From DSPP01 sp964607165 (lineage in GTDB: Bacteria > Zixibacteria > MSB-5A5 > DSPP01), in the NCBI GenBank assembly GCA_964607165.1, contig CAZSIT010000008.1:1-64000 (forward strand): a stretch of 64,000 nt of DNA, written 5' to 3'. The notes under the pieces were generated by a model. The model did no database searches, was not told where the DNA came from, and was given only the letters and a program-made list of their open reading frames with translations. Numbering within the stretch: position 1 is the stretch's first letter; each line of letters begins with the position of its first letter. This document shows positions 24,165-33,609 of the stretch, piece by piece. Both the position numbers and the translations under genes were made by a program.

Positions 24165-27107
24165 ATGACCCGATCCCTTACACGCATTGTCTTGATTGTT
24201 TGTGCCGCCATGGCGGCCACCGCAACGCCCTCATCGGCGCAATTCCGCGTGCTCGAAACCGATCAGCTCCGGCTGATTTATTACGGCGCGGCACAAGAGT
24301 TCATCGTCAAACACACGGCCCGGTGTTTCCACAATTCACTCGCGTTCCACCAGCCGCTCTTTGGCTATCACTCCAAAGAAAAGATCACTGTTGCGGTGTA
24401 TGACCCGTCTGATTTCGGCAACGCCGGCGCCGGCACCATACCCTGGAACGCCATCTCGCTGGCCATTGGCCCGCCCAGTTATGCTTTCGAGACCAATCCC
24501 TCCAACGAGCGGATCAATGCCACCATGAATCATGAGCTGGTGCATATCGCCGTCACCGACAAGACGACCGGGCGGGACAGATTCTTCCGCACTCTCTTCG
24601 GTGGCAAAATCGGGGAGACTTCGGACCATCCCGAAACCATCCTGTACGGCTACCTCACCACTCCCCGTCGCTCGGCGCCGCGCTGGTACCACGAGGGAAT
24701 TGCGGTCTTTCTGGAAACCTGGATGGCCGGAGGCCTGGGACGCGCCCTGGGATCGTATGACGAAATGGTCTTCCGTACCGCGATTCGCGACTCGTCCCGT
24801 CTGTATGATCTGGTTGGACTGGAATCCGAAGGAACCAAAATCAATTTTCAGGTAGGTGCCATGTCCTATCTGTACGGCGGCCGCTTTATGAGTTACATGG
24901 CTCTTCGCAACACCCCCGAAGAATTAGTCGCCTGGGTCTCGCGCACCGAAGGAAGCCGCAGCTATTTTTCCAGCCAGTTCAAACAGGTCTATGGCCTGTC
25001 ACTGGACAGCGCCTGGCAGGAGTGGCTGGCCTGGGAGAATGGATTTCAGCACAAGAATCTGGCCACCATTCGCCAGTACCCGATCACGCCGGTGCGGCGG
25101 GTCACCGCCTCCCCGCTCGGCTCGGTGTCCAAAGCAGTTTATGATGCAGCGCGTAATGTGGCCTACATCGCCGTCAACAGTCCCGGACAGGTCGGACATA
25201 TCGCCGCCGTACATCTTGCTAACGGTCGCATTAACAAGATTTGCGACATCAAGGGTTCCGCGCTCTATTTCGTGTCATCGATCGCCTTTGATTCTTCCAC
25301 CAATACGTTGTTTTTCACCACCGACAACAATACGTGGCGGGATCTTCGCTCGGTCAATGTACGCACCGGCGAGCAGAAGTCGCTCATGCGTGACGATCGA
25401 GTGGGGGATATCGTCTTCTGCCATGCCGATTCCTGCCTCTGGGGCATCAGGCATTTCAACGGCCTTACCACGGTCGTACGCATCCCGCCTCCGTATACCG
25501 AGTGGCATCAGGTATATTCGTGGCCCTATGGCCGGGATATGTACGGATTGGATATTTCTCCCGACGGCCGATATTTGACGGCAGGACTCTCCGAAGTTGA
25601 TGGCACCCAAAAACTGGTGCGGGTTCCGGTTGAATCGCTGACACGGGGAGATACTTCGAACACCGTCCTGTATGACTTCCACAACAGCATCCCGGCGGGT
25701 TTCATCCATTCGGCCGACGGCCGCTATCTGTACGGCACCTCCTACGTCAGCGGCGTGTCCAATGTCTTCCGATACGATTTCACACTCGATTCGATGGAAG
25801 CGCTGAGCAATGTGGAGACCGGGCTATTCGACCCGGTTCCGATCGGCAACGACTCTCTTTTGGCATACGAATATACCAACGACGGTTTCCGGCCGGTGAC
25901 GATGGCGATTCAGCCGATCGAAGATATCGCCGCGATTGACTTCCTCGGTCAGGAAATTATCCGCTCGCATCCAGTCGTAACCACCTGGCTGGCCGGCTCT
26001 CCAGGAAAGATCAATATCGATTCGCTGACCACTGATACCGGCGCTTATCACGCTCTCAGCCACCTGCGCGTCTCGGCGTTGTATCCCGTGGTTGAAGGAT
26101 ATCGGGATATGGTCGCGTACGGAATCCATTCCGACCTGCGTGATCCGCTCAATCAGCACCGGATTGACCTGACCCTGTCGTACAGTCCCGATGCCCGTCT
26201 CGGCAGCGATGAGAAATGGCACGGCAGCGCCGGATATCAGCACGGGCGATGGCAATTCAATGGCAATTACAACGACGCCGACTTCTACGATATATTCGGG
26301 CCGACCAAGTCAAGCCGTAAAGGGTACCGCATCGGCATGGCGTATAGCGAAACCTTCCTGCAGGACGAGCCGCGTACTGCCAGATACCGCCTGGCCCTCA
26401 CCCGCTATGCCAATCTGGAGAGGTTGCCGGAGTACCAGAATGTGACCACTTCCTTTGATCAATTCTGGTCGCTCGCCGGTAGTTTGTCCTATGCCAACCA
26501 GCGCGCCTCGCTTGGCGCGGTCGATCAGGAAAAGGGAGTTTTCTGGAAACTGTCGGCCGACAACAAGTATGTTAACCGGAAATGGTTCTCGCGCTTCTGG
26601 GCCGAATACTCGTTCGGAACCGCCCTTCCCTGGCGGCATTCCGCGATTTGGATTCGGAATTATGCCGGGTATTCGCCGAACCGACGCGAAGAGCCGCTGG
26701 CCAATTTCTTCTTCGGCGGTTTCGGCAACAACTGGGTGGACAATCAGATTGTGAAACGATACCGCGAGTCCTACAGTTTTCCGGGCGTCGAACTTAACGC
26801 GTTGGGGGGAGCGCGCTATGTTCGCACGCTGGCGGAATGGACCCTCCCGCCGGTGCGGTTCCGCCATGTCGGCGGCCCGTTCCTGTATGTCACCTGGGCC
26901 CGACCGGCGCTGTTTGCAAGCGGCATTATCACCAATCCGGACGATGCCGCCACCCGCATGCGCGCGGTCAATTTTGGCGGACAATTTGACATTCGCATGG
27001 TGGCTTTATCACATTTGAACATGACTCTCTCCTTTGGATACGCCTGGGCCGCCAAATGGCACCAGCGTCTGACCCGCGAATTCATGGCATCGTTGAAAGT
27101 ACTGTGA
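24165..27107 (+). CDS. Secreted gluzincin peptidase with propeller and outer-membrane barrel-like C-terminus
   Basis: About 980 residues. The signal peptide (IVLIVCAAMAATATPSSAQF) follows the ATG at 24165, and the frame upstream of it is the terminator region. Residues about 30-300 form a peptidase MA-like domain with the zinc motif MNHELVHIAV and the downstream glutamate in RWYHEGIAVFLE. Propeller-type repeats follow (MYGLDISPDGRYLTAG, SIPAGFIHSADGRYLYG). The last 320 residues have the alternating pattern and aromatic girdle of an outer-membrane barrel. It could be a surface protease or an envelope quality-control factor. The stop overlaps the PrsW start. Confidence 0.82.
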   Translation: MTRSLTRIVLIVCAAMAATATPSSAQFRVLETDQLRLIYYGAAQEFIVKHTARCFHNSLAFHQPLFGYHSKEKITVAVYDPSDFGNAGAGTIPWNAISLAIGPPSYAFETNPSNERINATMNHELVHIAVTDKTTGRDRFFRTLFGGKIGETSDHPETILYGYLTTPRRSAPRWYHEGIAVFLETWMAGGLGRALGSYDEMVFRTAIRDSSRLYDLVGLESEGTKINFQVGAMSYLYGGRFMSYMALRNTPEELVAWVSRTEGSRSYFSSQFKQVYGLSLDSAWQEWLAWENGFQHKNLATIRQYPITPVRRVTASPLGSVSKAVYDAARNVAYIAVNSPGQVGHIAAVHLANGRINKICDIKGSALYFVSSIAFDSSTNTLFFTTDNNTWRDLRSVNVRTGEQKSLMRDDRVGDIVFCHADSCLWGIRHFNGLTTVVRIPPPYTEWHQVYSWPYGRDMYGLDISPDGRYLTAGLSEVDGTQKLVRVPVESLTRGDTSNTVLYDFHNSIPAGFIHSADGRYLYGTSYVSGVSNVFRYDFTLDSMEALSNVETGLFDPVPIGNDSLLAYEYTNDGFRPVTMAIQPIEDIAAIDFLGQEIIRSHPVVTTWLAGSPGKINIDSLTTDTGAYHALSHLRVSALYPVVEGYRDMVAYGIHSDLRDPLNQHRIDLTLSYSPDARLGSDEKWHGSAGYQHGRWQFNGNYNDADFYDIFGPTKSSRKGYRIGMAYSETFLQDEPRTARYRLALTRYANLERLPEYQNVTTSFDQFWSLAGSLSYANQRASLGAVDQEKGVFWKLSADNKYVNRKWFSRFWAEYSFGTALPWRHSAIWIRNYAGYSPNRREEPLANFFFGGFGNNWVDNQIVKRYRESYSFPGVELNALGGARYVRTLAEWTLPPVRFRHVGGPFLYVTWARPALFASGIITNPDDAATRMRAVNFGGQFDIRMVALSHLNMTLSFGYAWAAKWHQRLTREFMASLKVL

Positions 27108-28129
27108 TGGTAATTCTTCCTTTTCTTTTGGGGCTTCTCCCGGTTCTGGCGTTACTGGCCGCCCTGATGCTCATTGACAGTTTCAAACTGATCCGGCTGC
27201 GTATGGTCGTGCAGACCATTCTTATTGGCGGCATCGCCGCTATCGCCGGGTACCTGATCAATTCCCGTTTGGCCGATATTTTCCCACTGGATCCTGCTGA
27301 TTTCTCGCGATATGTCGCCCCGTGGGTCGAAGAGTGTATCAAAACCGCGTATGTGGTCTATTTGGTGTCAAGCCGCCGGGTTGGCTTTGCGGTCGATTCG
27401 GCTATCAATGGATTCGCAGTCGGCGCCGGGTTCGCGTTTGTCGAAAATCTGTATTACCTGAGAGCGCTTGCCGATGCTCCACTGGCCGTCTGGGTGGTGC
27501 GTGGTTTCGGCACCGCCATCATGCACGGAGGCACGACCGCTATATTCGCCATTATGGCGCGCGCCCTGTCCGAACGCTGGGGAGAGCGGAATGTTCTGGC
27601 CTTCCTGCCCGGTCTGCTCTTTGCCGTTGCCCTCCACTCCCTCTTCAACCACTTTATACTCCCCCCTGTCATCAGCACGGTGGTTATGTTGGTGGTGTTC
27701 CCGGTGATGGTCGCGGTGGTGTTCAATCGAAGTGAAAAGGCCACGCGCCAGTGGCTCGGAACGGGCTTGGATTCCGACTTTGAGCTGCTCGATCTGATCA
27801 CCAGTGGAAAAATATCCGACTCCCACGTCGGCCTTTATCTGGAAAATCTCCGCCACCGATTTCCCGTCGAAGTGGTGGTTGATATGCTCTGTTACATGCG
27901 GCTTCACCTGGAACTGGCCCTGCAGGCCAAAGGGCTGATGATGTTACGTCAGGCCAATCTGAATTTCACGCGCGACCCGGAGCTACAGGATCAACTGGCC
28001 GAACTCCGGCATCTCGAACGCCATATCGGCGTGACCGGCAAACTGGCCATCACTCCGTTTCTCCGTACCAGCAGCCGGGACCTCTGGCAGATCTATATGC
28101 TCAAGGATCAGAAATCGCGCCGCGCGTAA
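27107..28129 (+). CDS. PrsW-type intramembrane metalloprotease
   Basis: About 340 residues with seven or so membrane helices. It carries the PrsW signature motifs: EECIK in the third segment, FAVGAGFAFVENLYY, MHGGTTAIFA, and LHSLFNHF. PrsW of Bacillus subtilis cleaves the anti-sigma RsiW at site 1. The soluble C-terminal 110 residues are helical and specific to this protein. The ATG at 27107 overlaps the stop of the peptidase/barrel gene (TGATG), so the two are co-translated. Its likely substrate is the anti-sigma encoded at 22163. Confidence 0.88.
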   Translation: MVILPFLLGLLPVLALLAALMLIDSFKLIRLRMVVQTILIGGIAAIAGYLINSRLADIFPLDPADFSRYVAPWVEECIKTAYVVYLVSSRRVGFAVDSAINGFAVGAGFAFVENLYYLRALADAPLAVWVVRGFGTAIMHGGTTAIFAIMARALSERWGERNVLAFLPGLLFAVALHSLFNHFILPPVISTVVMLVVFPVMVAVVFNRSEKATRQWLGTGLDSDFELLDLITSGKISDSHVGLYLENLRHRFPVEVVVDMLCYMRLHLELALQAKGLMMLRQANLNFTRDPELQDQLAELRHLERHIGVTGKLAITPFLRTSSRDLWQIYMLKDQKSRRA

Positions 28130-28862
28130 ATTTGGCCACGCCGCCGGAATCACAAAATTAATCTTATTGGATTGCCGCGGCTCAGCACGCCGTTCCCGCC
28201 TATTCCCCGGCGCGGTGGCGCACATCGTATGTATGCCATGCCCCGCTTGCGACTCAACGAGGAAATCCTTATGTTTATCAGGTGTTGAAGAGTTAGTTAA
28301 ACAAAACCGGAGGAATGGAAACCGAATGAAGATTTCACGCCGAGAAATTTTGCGACAAGACTATTTAGCGTCAAAAATTCGCGGGAGAGTTATTGGTCAA
28401 GCCTTATGGTAGCCGCCGTCCTCTCCCTTCTGCTGCCCCGTGGGTGCGACGAAAGCAAAAGCCAGAATAAGTTCAAGTTCAAATTCTAATCCGCGTGCTT
28501 ACATTGCAGGCCCGCCTCAGGTCTTGTGTCCATTTTGTGGCCAGAAGAGTGTAAAAACTGGTAAATTTTTGGTAAAATTGATTAAAACACGTTAAAATGG
28601 TATTCGCTGGGGAAATAGGCGATGTTCTTGCAAGTATCTCTCAAAGAAGGGATTACAATTATTTGCTTGGAGGAATCCCTCCCTCTCCGCTTATTCCGAG
28701 CGAGTTCCGCCCCAGCGGAACGAGTCGAGGAATTAGTATTGAGGGGAGTCGTTTGAAAACGCTTGGGGTAAACCCCTTCCTCGCCTCAGGTTTTTTAGTC
28801 CTGCACTACTTGACATCTGTTTTAATTAAAAACATATTTGGAGGGAAAGAAGGAGGTAAGAA
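28130..28862. other. Gene-poor right flank of the GC-rich block
   Basis: About 730 bases without a convincing gene. GC falls again here. Weak possibilities are a short frame at 28406 reading a signal-like LSLLLPRGC followed by a Lys/Phe tail (28 residues), and a stretch near 28530 reading VLCPFCGQKSVKTGKF, which resembles the zinc finger at the start of some transposases. From 28673 a tRNA-Ser 3'-end copy is followed by a dispersed repeat with gagttccgccccagcggaac. Confidence 0.5.
28673..28689 (+). repeat. Exact 17-base copy of the tRNA-Ser 3' end
   Basis: gaatccctccctctccg is identical to 19834-19850 of tRNA-Ser(CGA) and is followed by ctt as in the copy at 20217. It lies about 540 bp after the last gene of the GC-rich block and could be the right attachment-like border. 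No integrase is encoded between the copies. Confidence 0.75.
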
Positions 28863-29384
28863 ATGAAACGTATTGTCGTTTTAGCAACAGGCCTGGCTCT
28901 TCTTACATTTCTTTTCGTTTTCGCCCAGGAAACGAAGAAAGAAGAGCCAAAACCGGTCGCCCCGTTTACGCATCTCTTGCTGGCCGATGCGGAGATAACA
29001 TGGGCGGACGCGCCACCGAGTTTACCCCCCGGGGCAAAACTTGCCGTACTGGAAGGGGACCCGACTAAAGAGGGGCCCTTCACAATGCGGATAAAAGTTC
29101 CGGCTGGTTACAAGGTGCCGCCCCACTTTCATCCGGCGCTTGAGCATGCTACCGTGGTTTCCGGCACTGTTTCCTTCGGGCTGGGAGAGAAGTTTGACCA
29201 GAAGGCCTTAAAGGAAATGCCGGCCGGAAGTTTTATGGTGATGGCGACCGGAACCCGGCACTTTGCCTGGTCCAAGGATGGCGGTATCGTCCAAATCCAC
29301 GGCATCGGCCCCTGGGGAATTAGCTACGTCAACCCGGCCGACGACCCGCGGCAGGCGAAAGCGACCACTACCAATAACAAGTAG
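28863..29384 (+). CDS. Secreted cupin-domain protein
   Basis: 173 residues with a signal peptide (VVLATGLALLTFLFVFAQ) and a cupin barrel. The first cupin motif is VPPHFHPALEHATVVSG with His, His and Glu, and the second contains GTRHFAWSKDG with the last His. A metal centre is therefore likely; the substrate is unknown. The ATG at 28863 has a textbook ribosome site (gaaggaggtaag). A terminator follows, so the gene stands alone. Confidence 0.88.
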   Translation: MKRIVVLATGLALLTFLFVFAQETKKEEPKPVAPFTHLLLADAEITWADAPPSLPPGAKLAVLEGDPTKEGPFTMRIKVPAGYKVPPHFHPALEHATVVSGTVSFGLGEKFDQKALKEMPAGSFMVMATGTRHFAWSKDGGIVQIHGIGPWGISYVNPADDPRQAKATTTNNK

Positions 29385-29406
29385 ACCGCTACCTTGCGGA
29401 ATAAGT

Positions 29407-29443
29407 GGGAGGGTGGTGTCAAAACCCCCTCCCGTTTTTTTTT
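29407..29443 (+). terminator. Rho-independent terminator
   Basis: gggaggg (29407-29413) pairs with ccctccc (29427-29433), followed by g and nine T. It ends the cupin gene transcript. Confidence 0.88.
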
Positions 29444-29463
29444 GCTGATGGCGGCCGTTGCGA

Positions 29464-29494
29464 TTGATTTATTTTCTGCCGAAATGTATATAAT
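29464..29494 (+). promoter_or_regulatory. Possible sigma-70 promoter of the Ser/Thr kinase gene
   Basis: A perfect TATAAT stands at 29489-29494 with a TTGATT about 19 bp upstream (29464). Spacing is slightly long, so confidence is modest. Confidence 0.4.
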
Positions 29495-29512
29495 GGTGTC
29501 GCCGGAACGGAT

Positions 29513-31366
29513 ATGACGGAACTTTTAGTAGGCCATATAGTAGGCAAATACCGCGTCGAGGAGAAGCTGGGTGAAGGGGGGATGGGCGCCGTCTATAAGG
29601 CGACCGATTTGACCCTGGACCGTTCGGTGGCCTTGAAAATCCTCCTGGCCGAAATCACCGAAGACCTAAAAACCCGCGACCGGTTGCGCCAGGAGGCCAA
29701 AGCTTTAGCCCGCTTTAATCACCCCAATATTGCCATTCTCTATGAATTTGATGAGGTCAATAACTTTTTGGCGATGGAATTTATTGAGGGAGAAACGGTA
29801 GATGCAGTTTTGGCCCGCGAAGGGCCGCTCAAACCAGAACGGATTAGGGATATTATGCGCCAGGTTTTGCCGGCTCTGTCGATGGCCCACAAAGCCGGAA
29901 TCATCCACCGCGATATAAAACCCTCCAACATAATGGTCACCAAGCAGGGAACCGTCAAGATAATGGATTTTGGCATAGCCAAAATTTCCGGCTCGGGAGC
30001 GCAAACCGTTTCCACCGGGCGTATCGTCGGCAGTTATCTTTATATCTCGCCGGAACAAATTGAGCATCGGTCCGTGGATGCCCGCACGGATGTTTACTCC
30101 CTTGGCGCCACGTTGTACGAATTGGCCACCGGCCACGTTCCGTTTGAAACCGAAAACCACTTTCTTTTGATGAAGGCGCACATCGAAGAGCCGCCGCCGC
30201 CCCCTTCCTACAAACATCCGGCTGTCCTTCCGGCTTTGGAAAAACTGATTCTTAAAGCTTTGGAAAAAAAACCGGAAGAGCGGTTTCAATCGGCGGAAGA
30301 AATGCTTTTGGCTTTCGAGACTATGTCGCTCAAAAAAGGAAGAGCCAATGCGCAAAAGGAGGGAAAAAAATTCAGCATCAAAAGAGTACTGGTTGCGGCG
30401 GCGGCTGCCGTTTTGGTTTTGGGCGGGGCTGGCGTTTTGGGGGTTTGGTTTTTCTCCGGCGCCAACGAGCCCAAGTTTAAAATGATTCCCGTTCCCGGAA
30501 CACTGATTTTGAGCAACCTGCCGGAAGGGGGGGTTTTGAAAATTAACGGAGAAAAGAAAGAATTTTCGCCGGACGGTTACAACCTGCCCGAAGGGGAATA
30601 CAAGCTGGCGGTCGAGTTCGCCGGTCGGCCGATTTGGGAAAAGCGGGTGGAGGTCGCTCCCGGCAAAAACCGCCGCGTGGAAGTGGAGTATTCCCCCGAA
30701 GATGTGGCTCCCCCTTCGCCCGAATCCCGCCGGGGGAGTTTTACTTTGATTCCCGACCAGCCGGGCGTCCAGATTTTTTTGGATGGGCAGCCGATTGAAG
30801 TGGAGGGGCCGGTTCCGGTCGATTCCGGCCGCCATATCTTGCGTCTGGCCGCTTCGGAATATCGCGACACCACGATTGAATTTGAAATCTCACCGGAAGA
30901 AAAGAAAAACTTCGGCACGGTGCGCCTGCCCGGTTTGGCGCAATGGATTGTCTTGAAGAACGTGCCGTCGGACGCCCGGGTTATGTTAAACAACGATCCG
31001 GTCGATTACAGCGGCCAGAAATTGGAAGTAGTTTCCGGCACCCATGCCGTAACCATTCAAGCGCCCAAACGGGTCGGGTTTACGCAAACGGTGAAAGTTT
31101 CGCCGGGCAAGCCCACGACCGTGAGCTACGTTTTACCGAAAGGGAAGCTGAATTTGAAAGCCATCCCCTATGCCACCTTTTTTATCGATGGCCGCCCGAC
31201 TGGACGCTCCGGCCTTTCTTTGGATACCGCTTTAGAGGCCGGTTCCTACGAAGTCCGCTTTACCCATCCCGGTTTTGGCAAAGGGCCTCTGCGGTTTGAT
31301 ACCACCGTTTTTGTGGGGGACGGCAGCACGGCCCGCGTGCAATATATTTTCAAACCCAAAAAGTAG
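29513..31366 (+). CDS. Transmembrane Ser/Thr protein kinase with extracytoplasmic PEGA domains
   Basis: 617 residues. The N-terminal Hanks-type kinase has the Gly loop LGEGGMGAVYKA, Lys in VALKIL, catalytic loop HRDIKPSN, DFG in IMDFGIAK and GSYLYISPEQ before the activation segment end. One membrane span lies near residues 288-313 (VLVAAAAAVLVLGGAGVLG). Outside are about four PEGA-like repeats (LPEGEYKLAVEF, VDSGRHILRLAAS, VVSGTHAVTIQA, LEAGSYEVRFTHPGFG). It probably senses cell-surface or polysaccharide ligands. It is convergent with the toast-rack gene, 14 bp away. Confidence 0.94.
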   Translation: MTELLVGHIVGKYRVEEKLGEGGMGAVYKATDLTLDRSVALKILLAEITEDLKTRDRLRQEAKALARFNHPNIAILYEFDEVNNFLAMEFIEGETVDAVLAREGPLKPERIRDIMRQVLPALSMAHKAGIIHRDIKPSNIMVTKQGTVKIMDFGIAKISGSGAQTVSTGRIVGSYLYISPEQIEHRSVDARTDVYSLGATLYELATGHVPFETENHFLLMKAHIEEPPPPPSYKHPAVLPALEKLILKALEKKPEERFQSAEEMLLAFETMSLKKGRANAQKEGKKFSIKRVLVAAAAAVLVLGGAGVLGVWFFSGANEPKFKMIPVPGTLILSNLPEGGVLKINGEKKEFSPDGYNLPEGEYKLAVEFAGRPIWEKRVEVAPGKNRRVEVEYSPEDVAPPSPESRRGSFTLIPDQPGVQIFLDGQPIEVEGPVPVDSGRHILRLAASEYRDTTIEFEISPEEKKNFGTVRLPGLAQWIVLKNVPSDARVMLNNDPVDYSGQKLEVVSGTHAVTIQAPKRVGFTQTVKVSPGKPTTVSYVLPKGKLNLKAIPYATFFIDGRPTGRSGLSLDTALEAGSYEVRFTHPGFGKGPLRFDTTVFVGDGSTARVQYIFKPKK

Positions 31367-31380
31367 AAGGGTAGAAGTTT

Positions 31381-32238
31381 TTATCTTTCGGCGCGGCGCA
31401 CTTCGGCGGAACCCATTCCAACTGAAAGATCGATAACAAGGCGGCTTTTGGCGGTGCGATAGTTTTCCGTTTCCCAAACTCCGTCGCCGACTTTTTCCAA
31501 ATCCCTATCCAGATCAATTGAGGAAAATGCGCCTTCTTTGTACATGCGAACTCCCATTCGAGGCGGCAGAACAATTTCAACTTCCCCCATGCCCACAGAA
31601 ATTTCGGCTTCTCGGTCACCTTCTATTTCTCCGGAAAAATCCAGCTTAAAATTTCCCATCCCGCCGTCAAACTCCAGCTTTTTGAAACGGGCGTTTCCAA
31701 GACCTTCGATGGTCAGCTCGCAGGCTCCAGCGTTGATGTCCAGTTTGTTTATTTCAATTGGATTGGGTTGGTCGAACCGGATTCGGCATTCTCCGGCGCC
31801 CAAATCAAGCTTCAGCTTTTCAATCGGCAAGCCGGTGAAGTCCATTTCCGCTTCGCAGGCCCCTATGTCAATATCGAAGGAATGGCTGACTTTGGGAGAA
31901 AAGGAGATATCCCATTGGTTTTTGGGGTCGCCGTCCGAAAAAATTTTTTTCAGGGAGTGGGTCTCCAACGCCAAATGTCCGGTTTGCCCGCCGGCAGAAT
32001 AGTGCAATTCAGGTTGGCCATGGTTGGGCCGGTAGGCAAGATGCCCTTCAAACAGTTTTCCCGAACCGGCATTCGGCAGAAGCTTCAATTCGCCGGCGCC
32101 GAAGTCTATTTTAGTTTCCAGGGATTTTTCGTTTTTTAGCTCAACAACTTCGTCTCTGGTAATTAGATGCCGGGAAGAAGCGCCGATACTCATAAAAGCA
32201 AAAATAAGGGCGACAACGTATAGGAAAGATTTTTTCAT
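31381..32238 (-). CDS. Secreted toast-rack/LiaF-C-like protein
   Basis: 285 residues with a signal peptide and a repetitive beta pattern: KIDFGAGELKLLP, FDIDIGACEAEMDFTG, KLDLGAGECRIRF, KLDINAGACELTIEG, ISVGMGEVEIVLP. That is a toast-rack (DUF2154) fold of stacked beta hairpins, as at the C-terminus of LiaF-type cell-wall-stress proteins. It follows the polymer-forming gene with one base between stop and ATG and is the third gene of the sigma operon. Confidence 0.82.
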   Translation of the reverse strand: MKKSFLYVVALIFAFMSIGASSRHLITRDEVVELKNEKSLETKIDFGAGELKLLPNAGSGKLFEGHLAYRPNHGQPELHYSAGGQTGHLALETHSLKKIFSDGDPKNQWDISFSPKVSHSFDIDIGACEAEMDFTGLPIEKLKLDLGAGECRIRFDQPNPIEINKLDINAGACELTIEGLGNARFKKLEFDGGMGNFKLDFSGEIEGDREAEISVGMGEVEIVLPPRMGVRMYKEGAFSSIDLDRDLEKVGDGVWETENYRTAKSRLVIDLSVGMGSAEVRRAER

Positions 32239-32239
32239 C

Positions 32240-33538
32240 CTACGCTCCAGCTGGAGGGGCGGAGGGTTCGACCGTAATAATCGGAGCCGGTGTTGGTGGA
32301 GGGGAAGGAGGCGATGAGGCCTTCACCCGGCCGCCGTACCGGGAGCGGATAACCGCTCCAAAGAAGCCGGTGAGGACCACCCATAGAACAACCAGTCCAC
32401 TTACGAAAAGAAACACGCCAAACCCGAAAGTAGCACTGTCAAAGCTCATCATAAAAGCGCCGAGCAGGATGGGTAAAAAGAGCGCTAATTTGCTTAGCAC
32501 AATCACCAGAGCCGGTGATTGCGCCGCAAAATTAAAGGATTTTTTCAGCCTTTCCCCTAAGTACAGGTCAAAGGAGGTGAACCCCAACAGGATGGCAAGG
32601 GGAAGGGCAATTAAAAGCATAACCAGAGCGACGGGGATGCCGATTATGGTTACGCATAAAAGAATGAAAACAGGCCAGAATAAAATTTCTCCCAAAAAAC
32701 CGACGGCAAAGGTTTTGAAGAAACTTTCGGTCATTTGCGCTTTTACCGTTTCCACCCGTTGCGGCACCAGAGCCCAGGTCAAAATGGAAAGCAGGGCCAA
32801 AACGCCGAAGATGGAGAAAAAGACTATGAACAGAACCGGCGGGTTCGCAAAAGGGCCTTTCTCATACAGGTCAAGCGGGTGGCCCTTGATAACCCGGGCG
32901 CCCCGATTGGAAATTCCCACGGTCACCTGGCTTCCCCGGACCACCGCTCCCGCTATTTTTTCCAAATGCCCGGAAACCACGTCCCCTTCGATTTCTGCCC
33001 TTGGCCCCAAATAGACTGATCCAAAGGGAGCCACTACACTACCGTTTACTTTTCCCTCTACTTCAACCCGGCCGAAAACGGCAACGGCGTCACCGCCCAA
33101 TTCCTCATTTTCCTCCACTCGGATGGTTTGGCCAAAACCAACCCGGTCGCCGGAGATGTTGCGTGAGCGATAGCTTTTTTCAACCTCCGGCAGTTCTTCC
33201 AAAAAAACCGAGTCTCCCAGTACGAAACCGCTTTTTTCAGGTTTCTTGCGTGCCTCCAGTTCTTTTAATTTGGGCAGCTGTTCCAACCCTTCCGGCGGGG
33301 TCGGGATTACCTTTGTTTCTCCGGAAGGTTTCTGGATGATTATTGCATTTTCACCAATAATTACTTTGACCGACTCATTTTCAATGGTCAACTTTTCGGT
33401 GGAACTTGGGGCTGTCTTAGCCTTAATTTTGCGGGGCGATTTGGGAGTTGCAGGGGGTTGGATTGAATCTTGGGCAAAAACAAGCGTACCCGTTAAGAAA
33501 AGGGCGGCAAAAGCCCCTGCCAGGGTTTTTTTAATCAT
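32240..33538 (-). CDS. Polymer-forming (bactofilin-like) membrane protein
   Basis: 432 residues. A signal peptide is followed by a linker. A polymer-forming beta-solenoid region comes next, with DAVAVFGRVEVEGKVNGSVV and FGSVYLGPRAEIEGDVVSG. After that there are about four membrane helices (FIVFFSIFGVLALLSILTWA, FLGEILFWPVFILLCVTIIG, VALVMLLIALPLAILLGF, FGVFLFVSGLVVLWVVLTGF) and a Pro-rich tail. Solenoids of this type give polymeric scaffolds. The gene lies 71 bp downstream of the ECF sigma gene, which suggests a sigma-controlled envelope module. Confidence 0.8.
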   Translation of the reverse strand: MIKKTLAGAFAALFLTGTLVFAQDSIQPPATPKSPRKIKAKTAPSSTEKLTIENESVKVIIGENAIIIQKPSGETKVIPTPPEGLEQLPKLKELEARKKPEKSGFVLGDSVFLEELPEVEKSYRSRNISGDRVGFGQTIRVEENEELGGDAVAVFGRVEVEGKVNGSVVAPFGSVYLGPRAEIEGDVVSGHLEKIAGAVVRGSQVTVGISNRGARVIKGHPLDLYEKGPFANPPVLFIVFFSIFGVLALLSILTWALVPQRVETVKAQMTESFFKTFAVGFLGEILFWPVFILLCVTIIGIPVALVMLLIALPLAILLGFTSFDLYLGERLKKSFNFAAQSPALVIVLSKLALFLPILLGAFMMSFDSATFGFGVFLFVSGLVVLWVVLTGFFGAVIRSRYGGRVKASSPPSPPPTPAPIITVEPSAPPAGA

Positions 33539-33609
33539 CTCTCTTCTATATTCGTAATCTAAAGGCGGGAAGTTTCATCTTTTATTGGAGAGATATAGAG
33601 GAGAAAGGT

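Noticed and set aside
26310..26984. 224-codon minus-strand frame
   Set aside because: Lies wholly opposite the barrel part of the peptidase gene in GC-rich DNA, where long spurious frames are common.
20721..28129. GC-rich block as a simple prophage
   Set aside because: No integrase, terminase, capsid or tail gene is present.
28167..28412. 81-codon frame in the right flank of the GC-rich block
   Set aside because: No family resemblance and mixed composition; a short internal start with cggagga is possible but unsupported.
28597..28866. 89-codon frame before the cupin gene
   Set aside because: It is read from the tRNA-Ser-like copy and a dispersed repeat and has no ribosome site or recognisable domain.
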